44,179 nucleotides of DNA from Rhodoferax sp. (GCF_028714215.1 NZ_JAQTMS010000043.1:1-44179), one strand, 5' to 3'; numbered from the stretch's first letter, positions 25,013 through 33,824 are shown. The notes: a model not told the origin generated them from the letters alone. A program made the numbers and translations.

Positions 25013-25837
25013 CTACTGCAAGGGCGCATTGCTGGTAGTCTGGTACCAGTCGAACGGGTCTTGCTGCAGCACCATGTCGATGTCGATTCCAAGCACCTCA
25101 CCGACCGGCCCCGGAAAAGTCACCGCCAGCGCGTGATCGGACAAACCGGCCTCCTGAGCCCGGGCGCGCCAGGTGGCGAGATGAATCAGGCCGGCCAGCG
25201 GCTCGTAGACATCGTGCTCGAACGGCGCATGCTGGTGATCAAGGGCATCCACCATGGCCTGCGGAAATTTCCATTTGGCGGCCAAACCGGCCCCGACCTG
25301 GGCATAGCAAAAACCAAAACTCATCCGCTCGGCGTTGGCACGCCTCAGATCAAGTGGCGGAACTTCACGGTTCAGCACGGCCACCTCCTCGGGCATGCCC
25401 ATGTGGATCGCCAACTCACCCACCGCATGAATCAGGCCGCAGGTAAAAGCCGCCTGCTGGTTCTGCCGCACCATGCCGGCGAGCGATCGCGACAGCTTGG
25501 CCACGTTCAGGCTGTAGTTCCAGAATTTCTGCAAATTCAGGCCCGGCACGGCCTTGATTGAAATGCCCGAGGCCGCCGCCGCGGCCATGGTCCGCACATG
25601 GTCCAGGCCCAGAATCGCGAGCGACTCCGAGACGCTGTTGATCTTGCCCGAGAGCTTGAAAAAGCCGGAATTGGAGAGCTGCAGCAAGCGGGTTGTCAGC
25701 GCCGGATCGGTACTGACCAGCTGGCTGATCTTCTTCAGATCGGGTTCATCGCGCTCCAGCTCGCTGAGCAACAGCGCCAGTACCTTGGGAATGCTGGGCA
25801 GGACGAACTGCGACGCCAGCAGGGCATTCAGTTCCAT
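25013..25837 (-). CDS. HDOD domain-containing protein
   Basis: The product is a 274-aa single-domain HDOD protein, related to HD-GYP phosphodiesterases but lacking the catalytic His-Asp. It begins with FVLPSIPKVLALLLSELE and shows the family stretch VSTDPALTTRLLQLSNSGFF (about 42-61) and SVSESLAILGLDHVRTMAA. HDOD proteins act as signalling scaffolds, often in c-di-GMP or stress networks. A good sigma-70-like promoter lies just upstream (25888-25915). It leads a probable unit HDOD, patatin, comEC with gaps of 6 and 16 bp. Confidence 0.93.
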   Translation of the reverse strand: MELNALLASQFVLPSIPKVLALLLSELERDEPDLKKISQLVSTDPALTTRLLQLSNSGFFKLSGKINSVSESLAILGLDHVRTMAAAAASGISIKAVPGLNLQKFWNYSLNVAKLSRSLAGMVRQNQQAAFTCGLIHAVGELAIHMGMPEEVAVLNREVPPLDLRRANAERMSFGFCYAQVGAGLAAKWKFPQAMVDALDHQHAPFEHDVYEPLAGLIHLATWRARAQEAGLSDHALAVTFPGPVGEVLGIDIDMVLQQDPFDWYQTTSNAPLQ

Positions 25838-25887
25838 GGCAACACAACTCCGTTAACAGTAGATCACTGATTTAACCTGACTTTGTG

Positions 25888-25915
25888 ATTATGTACCAGC
25901 GGCGGCGCTTCACAA
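25888..25915 (-). promoter_or_regulatory. Putative sigma-70 promoter for HDOD-patatin-comEC
   Basis: On the minus strand, -35 TTGTGA (25915-25910) and -10 CATAAT (25893-25888) are 16 bp apart, about 50 bp before the HDOD ATG. The -35 box overlaps the tex stop codon. This would give the HDOD unit its own transcription independent of tex. Confidence 0.5.
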
Positions 25916-28267
25916 CCCGGCGACCTTGAGCTTGGCAAAAGCGGAAGACATGGCGGTCGATGGCGCCGCCTTGGCCGGGTTGGTGCCGCCGCGCCGGGCT
26001 GGCGCCGCCCCCAGTTTCATGCTCAGACCAATGCGCTTGCGCGCCACGTCGACCTCCAGCACCTGAACCCTGACGATGTCACCGGTCTTGACGATCTGGC
26101 GCGCATCGGTGACGAATGTATGACTCAATTGACTGACATGCACCAGGCCGTCCTGGTGTACCCCGAGGTCGACAAAAGCGCCAAAGGCCGCCACATTGCT
26201 GACCGTGCCTTCCAGCACCATGCCCTCCTTCAGATCCTTGATGTCTTCGACGCCTTCGGTGAAACGCGCCACCTTGAAGTCCGGCCGCGGGTCACGGCCC
26301 GGTTTTTCCAGTTCACCCAAAATGTCCTTGACCGTGATCAGACCCCATTGGCCGTTGGCGAACAGCTCGGGCTTGAGGGACTTGAGCAAGTCGACCCGGC
26401 CCATCAAGGCGCTCGCCGGTTGCCCGACATGCACCATGATTTGCTCCACCAGCGGGTAGGTTTCCGGGTGGACGCCGGTCATGTCGAGCGGGTTGTCACC
26501 GCCGCGGATACGCAAGAACCCGGCACTTTGCTCAAAGGTCTTGGCTCCGAGGCCGCTCACCTTGAGCAGTTGCTGACGGTTGCCGAAAGCACCGTGCTCC
26601 TCACGCCAGCGCACCACCGCCTTGGCCACGCCGGCGCTCAGGCCCGACACCCTTGAGAGCAGTGGCACGCTGGCGGTGTTGAGATCGACGCCGACCGAGT
26701 TGACGCAGTCTTCCACCACGCTGCCAAGCATTTTGGCCAACTCGCTCTGGTTCACATCGTGCTGGTATTGGCCGACGCCAATCGACTTGGGGTCGATCTT
26801 GACCAGTTCCGCCAGCGGGTCCTGCAGCCGCCGCGCGATGCTGGCGGCACCGCGCAGGCTGACATCCACATCCGGCATTTCCTGCGATGCAAACTCACTG
26901 GCCGAATAGACCGAGGCGCCGGCCTCGCTGACCACCACCTTGTCGATCTGGCGCTGCGAGGTCTGGGCGCTGAGTTTGATCAAATCCGCCGCCAGTTTGT
27001 CGGTCTCGCGGCTGGCCGTGCCGTTGCCGATGGCGATCAGATTGACGCCATGCTGCTCGCACAGCCTGTGCAGGGTGTGCAGCGAGCCTTCCCAGTCGCG
27101 CCGCGGCTCGTGCGGGAAAACCGTGGCGGTCGCCACCAGTTTGCCGGTGCTGTCGACTACCGCCACCTTGACGCCGGTGCGGATGCCGGGATCCAGCCCC
27201 AGCACGACGCGGGGTCCGGCCGGCGCCGCCAGCAACAGATCGCGCAGGTTGTCGGCAAAGACCTTGATGGCAACCTTCTCGGCCTGCTCGCGCAACCTGG
27301 CAAAAAGATCGCGCTCGATCGACAGGCTGAGTTTGACGCGCCAGGTCCAGGCCACACATTTTCGAATCAAGTCGTCGGCCGCGCGCGCCTGGTGGCTCCA
27401 GCCCAGGCACAGCGCAATGCGCGCCTCGGCCAGCGAAACCACCGCTGAGGTCCTGGTTTTGACAGTCGCTTGGGCGCCGGCCAGCGCGCCCAAAACCTCG
27501 GTTGGCTCGGGTGCCAGCAACTTGGCTTCGAGAATCTCCAGCGCACGGCCACGGAATACCGCCAAGGCGCGGTGCGAGGGCACGCGGTCGATCGGCTCTT
27601 CAAAATCAAAGTAGTCGCGAAACTTGGCCACCTCGGCGTTGTTCGGGTCCTTGCCCTCCAGCAACTTGCTTTTGAAGCGTCCCTCCTGCCACAGCCATTG
27701 GCGCAGGTCCTGCACCAGCGCCGGCGTTTCGGCCCAGCGTTCGCTGAGCAGATCGCGCACGCCGTCCAGCACCGCCGCCACGGTGGAGAAATCACTCTGT
27801 TTGTCTTCACCCTCAACGACTGGCCGTAACGCAATCACGTAGGCCTGCGCAGCTTCGGCGGGCACCAGGGTAGGATCGGAAAACAAGGCGTCCGCCAACG
27901 GTTCCAGCCCGGCTTCGCGCGCCAGTTGCCCCTTGCTGCGACGCTTCAGCTTGAACGGCAGGTACAGGTCTTCGAGTTCCTGCTTGGTGCCGGCGGCCAG
28001 CAGTTCCTGCAGCAGCGCGGGCGTCATCTTGCCCTGTTCTTCAATTGCCTTGATGACCGTTTGCCGGCGCTCGCGCAGTTCGCGCAGATAACTCAAGCGG
28101 GCCTCGATCTCGCGCAACTGAATGTCATCCAGCCCGTCCGTTGCTTCCTTGCGATAGCGGGCAATGAAAGGCACCGTGGCGCCGCCGTCAAGCAGCTCGA
28201 CCGCTGCCTGCACCTGATTGTTCCGAACCTGTATTTCCTGCGCAATCTGCGCGATGATTTTCTGCAT
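25910..28267 (-). CDS. tex: Tex family RNA-binding transcription accessory protein
   Basis: The product is a 785-aa protein starting MQKIIAQIAQEIQVRNNQVQ, the standard Tex N-terminus. In order: Tex N-terminal helical region with GGATVPFIARYRKEATDGLDD, the YqgF/RNase H-like domain (VLGLDPGIRTGVKVAVVD), helix-hairpin-helix segments (CVNSVGVDLNTASVPLLSRV and KVSGLGAKTFEQSAGFLRI), and a C-terminal S1 RNA-binding domain (GMVLEGTVSNVAAFGAFVDL to IGLSMKLG). Tex binds nucleic acid and acts in transcription. The start at 28267 is chosen by family length; an open extension of 73 codons upstream is unlikely to be coding. No Shine-Dalgarno is evident. It is divergent from the FeeM-like gene. Confidence 0.97.
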   Translation of the reverse strand: MQKIIAQIAQEIQVRNNQVQAAVELLDGGATVPFIARYRKEATDGLDDIQLREIEARLSYLRELRERRQTVIKAIEEQGKMTPALLQELLAAGTKQELEDLYLPFKLKRRSKGQLAREAGLEPLADALFSDPTLVPAEAAQAYVIALRPVVEGEDKQSDFSTVAAVLDGVRDLLSERWAETPALVQDLRQWLWQEGRFKSKLLEGKDPNNAEVAKFRDYFDFEEPIDRVPSHRALAVFRGRALEILEAKLLAPEPTEVLGALAGAQATVKTRTSAVVSLAEARIALCLGWSHQARAADDLIRKCVAWTWRVKLSLSIERDLFARLREQAEKVAIKVFADNLRDLLLAAPAGPRVVLGLDPGIRTGVKVAVVDSTGKLVATATVFPHEPRRDWEGSLHTLHRLCEQHGVNLIAIGNGTASRETDKLAADLIKLSAQTSQRQIDKVVVSEAGASVYSASEFASQEMPDVDVSLRGAASIARRLQDPLAELVKIDPKSIGVGQYQHDVNQSELAKMLGSVVEDCVNSVGVDLNTASVPLLSRVSGLSAGVAKAVVRWREEHGAFGNRQQLLKVSGLGAKTFEQSAGFLRIRGGDNPLDMTGVHPETYPLVEQIMVHVGQPASALMGRVDLLKSLKPELFANGQWGLITVKDILGELEKPGRDPRPDFKVARFTEGVEDIKDLKEGMVLEGTVSNVAAFGAFVDLGVHQDGLVHVSQLSHTFVTDARQIVKTGDIVRVQVLEVDVARKRIGLSMKLGAAPARRGGTNPAKAAPSTAMSSAFAKLKVAGL

Positions 28268-28426
28268 GGGTGTAAGAGGAGCCAGCCTGACGCCGGCCAA
28301 AACATGAAACAAAGGCCGGGAGTGTGCCACAGACCGGGTCGGTCGCCGGTGTGGTATTTGTGCATGGCAATGCCGCGTCACGCCCCGATTCATTGGCTGC
28401 ATCACCTGTCTTGACGACCCTCCACC

Positions 28427-28484
28427 GTGACACAAACCGACTGCAAAAGTAAACTCGACCGCGTCGAGTAGGTCCGCCAGGACC
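28427..28484 (+). promoter_or_regulatory. Putative promoter with operator-like dyad for the FeeM-like gene
   Basis: GTGACA (28427-28432) and TAAACT (28450-28455) are 17 bp apart and resemble -35/-10 boxes. A perfect dyad, ACTCGAC-CGC-GTCGAGT (28453-28469), overlaps the -10 box and the expected start point. A second small hairpin, GGTCC-GCCA-GGACC (28471-28484), follows directly. The arrangement fits repressor control or a structured leader. Confidence 0.45.
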
Positions 28485-28525
28485 ATCCGGCGTAATCAAC
28501 CAACCCTTCAACAAGGACTATCACC

Positions 28526-29305
28526 ATGATTCACCACGCTACGTCTTCAGTTTTTCAACCCCGCCGCATCGAGACCATGGCGTCGCATATGGACTCAGTG
28601 AGCGCGCCGACCATGACCGAGGAGCGCCTTCCATTCACCGTCCGCCTGGTGCGCAATGAAGAGGACCTGAACAAAGCCGTGCAGATCCGCCACTCGGCTT
28701 ACGCGCGGCACATGCCGGCAGTCGCCGAAACGCTGATATTCCCGGAAAAAGCCGACACTGAAGACGGGGTGGTCGTGCTGCTTGCGGAGTCGAAACTGGA
28801 TGGATCGCCGCTGGGTACGGTCCGCATTCAAACCAATCGCTATCAGCCTCTGGGTTTGGAGAAATCAGTTGAGCTTCCTGCGTGGCTGAAGGATCAACCA
28901 TTGGCCCAGGTCAGTCGTCTGGGGATCACCCAGGGAATCATCGGTCGCATGGTGAAAATTATTCTTATCAAAGCAAGTTTTCAATACTGCGAACACGAGG
29001 AAATCAGATGGGCCATGGTCGCCGCAAGAGCACCCTTGGATCGCCAGTATGCCCAGCTCATGTTTGAAGACGTTTTTCCTGGCTCCAAATACATTCCTCT
29101 GCCGCACATGAACAATGTTCCTCACCGGGTCATGCAATTTGAAATTGAAACAGGCAAGTCGCGCTGGACTGAAGCACGTCATCCTTTGTTGAAATTTTTC
29201 TGCGACACCTACCATCCCGACATTGATATTGACGATAGCGACATCACCGGCAGCATGGATATGGCCAAGCCTTTCGGCAGTTGGGGGTATGCCAGCGCAC
29301 GCTAG
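28526..29305 (+). CDS. FeeM-like N-acyl amino acid synthase (GNAT fold)
   Basis: The product is a 259-aa protein of the FeeM-type N-acyl amino acid synthase family, related in fold to acyl-homoserine-lactone synthases. The recognisable block is VRNEEDLNKAVQIRHSAYAR (about 43-62), followed by a stretch with LGTVRIQTNRY and then EIRWAMVAARAPLDRQY and the C-terminal half with FPGSKYIPLPHMNNVPHRVM. Such enzymes join a fatty acyl group from acyl-carrier protein to an amino acid. AAGGA lies nine bases before the ATG. The call is from memory of the family and the exact product is unknown. It is followed 108 bp later by a 7TM-GGDEF-EAL gene in the same direction. Local GC content is lower than in flanking genes. 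Confidence 0.75.
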   Translation: MIHHATSSVFQPRRIETMASHMDSVSAPTMTEERLPFTVRLVRNEEDLNKAVQIRHSAYARHMPAVAETLIFPEKADTEDGVVVLLAESKLDGSPLGTVRIQTNRYQPLGLEKSVELPAWLKDQPLAQVSRLGITQGIIGRMVKIILIKASFQYCEHEEIRWAMVAARAPLDRQYAQLMFEDVFPGSKYIPLPHMNNVPHRVMQFEIETGKSRWTEARHPLLKFFCDTYHPDIDIDDSDITGSMDMAKPFGSWGYASAR

Positions 29306-29409
29306 TCATAGAGTTACAGCCGCCACCTGCGCCAGCAAGCCGCGTAAACCGATACGATCAGTTATCCTTGGCAATGTTTCGGTCAAGGGAGTCATTCAAG
29401 GCTTACATC

Positions 29410-29430
29410 ATGTTTGCCCAAAATAACTAG
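29410..29430 (+). other. Six-codon ATG frame overlapping the sensor gene start
   Basis: ATG at 29410 has AAGG eight bases upstream, ideal spacing, but reads MFAQNN and stops at TAG (29428-29430). It is one base out of frame with the long gene, whose only early start is the TTG at 29414. It may be a leader frame, or a single-base indel may separate it from the main frame. Confidence 0.4.
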
Positions 29431-32400
29431 ATTGCTTTTGACTTTGTATTGGATTCCGGCTTTGCTGCGCTTTTTTTTGTTAAACGAATCACGGTCACGA
29501 CGCACCCAAGCGGTATTGGAATGGATGCTGCGCGGCCTTTCGTTTTATGTGATTCCGATTGCCATAGGCCTTGCCTCGCTGGCTGCGCTTTTTCTTTGGG
29601 ACGCCCAGTATTTGGCGGACCCGGACCAGGAGCTCGAGTTCCGCGTACTGGTACAGTCTGGCGACAAGCTTTCCCTCAGGGAAGTGAGCGAACAATTGGC
29701 GCGTCAGCCAGTTCAAAAATATTTTGATACCAAGCTTTCAGAGGCTCCGATCTGGTTTGGTTTTCTGACAAACGCCTCTCTCGATTCGAACAAAGTGGTG
29801 GAGTTTCCTTCTCGACACGCCCTGGAAATTGCCTGTTGGGATGTTGACTCACAGCGTTTTCTTGGCCATTCAATTGGCGACATCCCGAACGGCCAACTCG
29901 GTCCCGTCAAGGCGGGATATGCCCTGAAGCTGGATCACGCAGGGCCAGAAATAATCTGTCAGGCTTCCTTTTTGGGTCCCGCGCGCCTGACCGTGGATTT
30001 ATGGTCTCCCGATCAGTTGGATATTTCCGCACAGAACTTTCATAGGAAATCTGGACTCCTTGAGGGTGGTCTTCTGGTGCTGAGTGTTTTTGTACTGGTG
30101 GCGGCCCTGATCAACCGGCAGAAGCTTTACCTGATTTTCGGAGTCTGGTTGCTGCTGGGGCTCAGGGTTGGAGCAACATCTGGCGGGTGGGATACGCAAT
30201 GGCTCAACCATTCGATTCCCACAGAATGGCTGACCCTTGGTCGATCAATCACACTCGCAAGTTATGCACTTTTAACGCTCACCCTGTACAAGACCATGTT
30301 CTGGGATGAACTGGTCAAAACAGGTTACGCCACCGCGATTCGGGTAACTCACTGGTTATGCATTCCTCTTCTTGCGTCCGCTGTGCTGATGCCACGAAGC
30401 GTTTTCATACCCACAATGTGGCTGTTCGCAGGCCCAGGACTGGTATTGATGACCATCAGTCTTGCAACGATTGTCGTCAAGACACGGTCACGTGTGGCAA
30501 TCTGGTATGGCGCGTCGCTGGCAGTCACATTCCTGTCCAGCCTGTCCGAGATACTGGCTGCGGCCTACGGCGTCAAGGGACTCATTGGAACATTCAACAG
30601 CGTAACTGCAGCGCTCGCATCGAGTCTGTTGGCCTCTCTGGCCATCGCCGAGCAGATGCGCCAGGAGCATGAGCAGCGTCTGGAAGTGCAAGCCGAACTG
30701 GCCCACACCTACGAGGCGATGCCGATCGGCTTGTTCACGCTGGACCTGCGTGGCCGCTTCGTACGCGCCAATCCGGCCCTGCTTGGCATGTTGGGGCCGT
30801 CCGTGCTGACGGCCGGACACAATGCCTGGCAGCAGTATTTCTCCAACGGTGCCTGGACCCGGCTGCATCAAATGGTGAACGACAAAAGCGAGGATGAAAT
30901 CGAGATCAAGGGCCGACCGGTGGCCGGTTTCACCGGCAGGAAACGTTTTTTGGTGAAGGCCACGCTGGCGCACGACAGGATCGAGGGCTCCTTGCAGGAT
31001 GTCACCGAAAAATCCAGGGCCACCGAGGATCTGTCTTTTCTGGCCAACCATGATTCGCTGACCAAGGTGCTGAACCGGCGCGGCATCAAGAAGGCATTCA
31101 ACGATGCCATCGCAAAACCGGTGGACGGCAACACACTGGTCGCCCTGGCCTATCTGGACCTCGACCGCTTCAAGCTGATCAACGACTTGTTTGGCCACGG
31201 CGCCGGCGACGAAGTGCTGCAACAAGTCTGCAAGCGGGTGTCGGATCTGCTCTCGCACGACCTTCAGTTCGGCCGCGTCGGCGGCGATGAGTTCGTCATC
31301 GTGTTCCCCGCAACGCCGATCGCGATGGCCTCGCTGATGTGCCAGGGCATCGTCGACAGCATTGGCACACTGCCTTACCAGGTTGACGGCAAAGCGTTCT
31401 ATGTGCGCAGCTCGATCGGACTGATCGAGGTCAGCACCGGCATGCAGTTCAACGACGCCATGTCCACCGCCGACCGCGCCTGTCGCCAGGCCAAGGCCCG
31501 CAACAGTGGCGGCTTGATGGTCTATGAACGGCACGCCATCGCCTTCCAGCAACATGAAGCCGAGCTCAAACTGATTGCGCTGCTGGCCACCAGCTCCGCC
31601 ACCGACGGTTTGTACCTGGAAATGCAGCCCATCATGTCCCTGACGGCGCCGCAGGAGTCGCTCAATTTTGAGGTGCTGCTGCGCATGCGCGACGCCGAGG
31701 GTCAAGTGGTACGCACCGACCATCTGATTGCAGCCGGTGAAGCCAGCGGTCGCATGGGCATGATTGACCGCTGGGTGCTGTCGACCACGCTGGACTGGCT
31801 CAATACCCATTTCGCGCAGATGCAACACACCAAGTTCGTCTGCATCAATTTGAGCGGCGCCTCGCTGAACGATGAAAAGTTCCTGCAGGAGGTCTATGCC
31901 ATGTTTCAGAAAAACCTGCATATCGTCAGCCACCTGTGCCTCGAGATCACCGAGAGCGTGGCCTTGCACGACGTGGAAAATACCCGCCGTTTCGTCGACA
32001 CGGTACGCGGCTACGGCGCCAAGGTGGCGCTAGACGATTTTGGTGCCGGTTACACCTCGTTCTCGTACTTGAAGGAGTTCACGGCCGACATGCTGAAGAT
32101 CGACGGCAGCTTCATCGTCAACATGAACAATCACCCGGCCAATGTGGCCATTGTCGAAGCCATCGTCAACCTGGCCAAAAATCTGGGCATGAAGGTGATT
32201 GCGGAGTGGGCCGAGGACATCGCAACGGTGCAGACCCTGACCGAGATCGGGGTCGATTACGTGCAAGGATTTGTCGTGGCGCGGCCCCAGCACCCGGACA
32301 AATTGCTCTCGGCCGCGTCGTCAGCCAGCTTTATTCAGGACGAGAAACTGGCCCACTACGTAAGTCTGCTGACCAAATCAAACCAGTTGCCGGACGTCGA

Positions 32401-32437
32401 TCTGTTTTCCGATGGGGATGCCGTCAACGTGCATTAA
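29414..32437 (+). CDS. 7TM sensor-PAS-GGDEF-EAL cyclic-di-GMP protein
   Basis: The product is a 1,007-aa inner-membrane protein. A signal-anchor helix (about 42-62) is followed by a periplasmic domain (about 65-215, 7TMR-DISM-extracellular-like), a seven-helix region (about 218-410), PAS (about 430-530), GGDEF (VGGDEF at 622-627) and EAL (Glu753-Val-Leu). EAL residues are conserved: CINLSG, EITES, LDDFGAGYTSF (Asp874-Asp875), LKIDGSF and VQGF, although AEWAED replaces the usual AEGVE. Both cyclase and phosphodiesterase activity are possible. The start is a TTG; an out-of-frame ATG four bases upstream has the better ribosome-binding site. The N-terminal third is AT-richer than the rest. It is convergent with an SDR gene three bases away. 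Confidence 0.92.
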   Translation: MPKITRLLLTLYWIPALLRFFLLNESRSRRTQAVLEWMLRGLSFYVIPIAIGLASLAALFLWDAQYLADPDQELEFRVLVQSGDKLSLREVSEQLARQPVQKYFDTKLSEAPIWFGFLTNASLDSNKVVEFPSRHALEIACWDVDSQRFLGHSIGDIPNGQLGPVKAGYALKLDHAGPEIICQASFLGPARLTVDLWSPDQLDISAQNFHRKSGLLEGGLLVLSVFVLVAALINRQKLYLIFGVWLLLGLRVGATSGGWDTQWLNHSIPTEWLTLGRSITLASYALLTLTLYKTMFWDELVKTGYATAIRVTHWLCIPLLASAVLMPRSVFIPTMWLFAGPGLVLMTISLATIVVKTRSRVAIWYGASLAVTFLSSLSEILAAAYGVKGLIGTFNSVTAALASSLLASLAIAEQMRQEHEQRLEVQAELAHTYEAMPIGLFTLDLRGRFVRANPALLGMLGPSVLTAGHNAWQQYFSNGAWTRLHQMVNDKSEDEIEIKGRPVAGFTGRKRFLVKATLAHDRIEGSLQDVTEKSRATEDLSFLANHDSLTKVLNRRGIKKAFNDAIAKPVDGNTLVALAYLDLDRFKLINDLFGHGAGDEVLQQVCKRVSDLLSHDLQFGRVGGDEFVIVFPATPIAMASLMCQGIVDSIGTLPYQVDGKAFYVRSSIGLIEVSTGMQFNDAMSTADRACRQAKARNSGGLMVYERHAIAFQQHEAELKLIALLATSSATDGLYLEMQPIMSLTAPQESLNFEVLLRMRDAEGQVVRTDHLIAAGEASGRMGMIDRWVLSTTLDWLNTHFAQMQHTKFVCINLSGASLNDEKFLQEVYAMFQKNLHIVSHLCLEITESVALHDVENTRRFVDTVRGYGAKVALDDFGAGYTSFSYLKEFTADMLKIDGSFIVNMNNHPANVAIVEAIVNLAKNLGMKVIAEWAEDIATVQTLTEIGVDYVQGFVVARPQHPDKLLSAASSASFIQDEKLAHYVSLLTKSNQLPDVDLFSDGDAVNVH

Positions 32438-32440
32438 GCT

Positions 32441-33346
32441 TCAGTCCGCGCTGAGCGCCCGCCTCAACTCGACACCCAGCTCCGGTTTGCTGGCAAACGG
32501 ATCGGTTGGGTTGCGTGCCAGCATGATGTCTTCCAGCCGGGTCTGCACGCTGGCCAGGGCTTTCGGGTGGCTGTAGATGTAGAACTGGTTGGCGGCAATG
32601 GCATCGAACACTTTCTGCGCCACTTCCGCCGCGCTTACCTTGCCGGAGCCGACCGCCTTGTCGCTCATGGCTTGCCCTATCAGTTGGCTGCGGGTCGGTT
32701 TGACCGGAACCGCATCGACCGGGCGATTGCGCTGGCTCTGCGTGATGCCGGTCGGCACGAAGAACGGACACAAGACGCTGGCACCGATCTGCTGGGTGAC
32801 CAGGGAAAGGTCCTGGTAGAGCGTCTCGCTCATGCTCACCACCGCATGTTTGCTGGCGCCGTAAATTCCCATGTTGGGCGCGTTGAGCAAGCCCGCCATG
32901 CTGGCGGTATTGACAATGTGGCCCTGGTAGGTGGGGTCTTTTTTTGCCGCTTCCAGCATCATGGGCGTGAAGACACGGATACCGTGCGCCACACCCATCA
33001 GGTTCACGCCAATCACCCATTCCCAGTCCTGCACCGTGTTCTCCCAGATCAGACCACCGGCGCCGACACCGGCGTTGTTGAAGACAAAATGCGGCGCGCC
33101 AAAACGCTGTTGCACGGCCCGGCCCAGCGTTTCGACTTGTGCCGCCTTGGAGACGTCCACCCTGACGGCCAGCACCTGCGCACCCATGGCTTGCAACTCG
33201 GCCGCGGCTTTGTCCAGGGCATCTTGCTGGACGTCGGCCAGCACCAGATTCATGCCCAGTCTGGCACCGATACGCGCACATTCCAGACCAAAGCCGGAGC
33301 CGGCACCGGTCAGAACCGCAGTCTTGTTTTTGAAATCAGTGATCAT
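32441..33346 (-). CDS. Short-chain dehydrogenase/reductase
   Basis: The product is a 301-aa NAD(P)-dependent oxidoreductase. It has the Rossmann motif TGAGSGFG (13-20), NNAG (90-93), catalytic Ser149, Tyr162 and Lys166 (YGASK). A longer C-terminal tail than classical SDRs (about 250 aa) carries FYIYSHPKALASVQTRLEDI. Related proteins act on hydroxy-lipids or steroid-like alcohols; the substrate is not known. GGAG lies about nine bases before the ATG. It is the last gene of the minus-strand lipid cluster, 16 bp after the GNAT gene. Confidence 0.93.
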   Translation of the reverse strand: MITDFKNKTAVLTGAGSGFGLECARIGARLGMNLVLADVQQDALDKAAAELQAMGAQVLAVRVDVSKAAQVETLGRAVQQRFGAPHFVFNNAGVGAGGLIWENTVQDWEWVIGVNLMGVAHGIRVFTPMMLEAAKKDPTYQGHIVNTASMAGLLNAPNMGIYGASKHAVVSMSETLYQDLSLVTQQIGASVLCPFFVPTGITQSQRNRPVDAVPVKPTRSQLIGQAMSDKAVGSGKVSAAEVAQKVFDAIAANQFYIYSHPKALASVQTRLEDIMLARNPTDPFASKPELGVELRRALSAD

Positions 33347-33362
33347 TTGAAATACTCCAGGT

Positions 33363-33824
33363 TCAGGGTTGCCAGATCATTTCGAGATGCTCTATGCCAT
33401 CTTCGATATACGCAATGCCGGCATCGGCAAAGCCGTGGCCAGCGTAAAAATCCTTTAGTCGCGTCTGGGCACCGATGCGAACCGCTTGCCGGCCCCACAG
33501 GGTCGCGACTGCGGCCAACGCCTGCTCGACCAGCAAGTGCCCGAGCCCGCTGCCGCGCACCCGCTGGCTTGTCACGATGCGGCCGATGCTGGCTTCGGCG
33601 AACTTGATACCGGCCGGGAAACAGCGTGCATAAGCCAGCAGTTGGCCGTCGCGCCGGCCCATCAGATGCATGGCCTGGGCATCCGCGCCATCCACGTCCT
33701 GAAAGACGCAGTCTTGCTCCAGCACGAACACCTCGCTTCGCAGTTGCAGCAGCTCATACAGCTCCGCCACACTCAAGGCATCAAAGGCGGCCAGCCTCCA
33801 CTCCATCGGCGCACCAGAATTCAT
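33363..33824 (-). CDS. GNAT acetyltransferase, ElaA family
   Basis: The product is a 153-aa protein of the ElaA branch of GNATs, recognised from LYELLQLRSEVFVLEQDCVF (about 21-40) and the acetyl-CoA-binding loop RVRGSGLGHLLVEQAL (about 88-103). The start ATG at 33824 overlaps the upstream GST stop as ATGA, so coupled translation is likely; an internal ATG six codons later is the alternative. ElaA-type proteins acetylate unknown small substrates. It lies inside the operon of lipid and detoxification genes. Confidence 0.9.
   Translation of the reverse strand: MNSGAPMEWRLAAFDALSVAELYELLQLRSEVFVLEQDCVFQDVDGADAQAMHLMGRRDGQLLAYARCFPAGIKFAEASIGRIVTSQRVRGSGLGHLLVEQALAAVATLWGRQAVRIGAQTRLKDFYAGHGFADAGIAYIEDGIEHLEMIWQP

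Noticed and set aside
28268..28486. Upstream extension of tex by 73 codons
   Set aside because: Composition and sequence do not resemble Tex N-termini, and the family start MQKIIAQIAQ is at 28267.
29223..29426. 67-codon frame spanning the end of the FeeM-like gene and the gap
   Set aside because: It overlaps the FeeM-like C-terminus in another frame, has no ribosome-binding site and shows no recognisable sequence.
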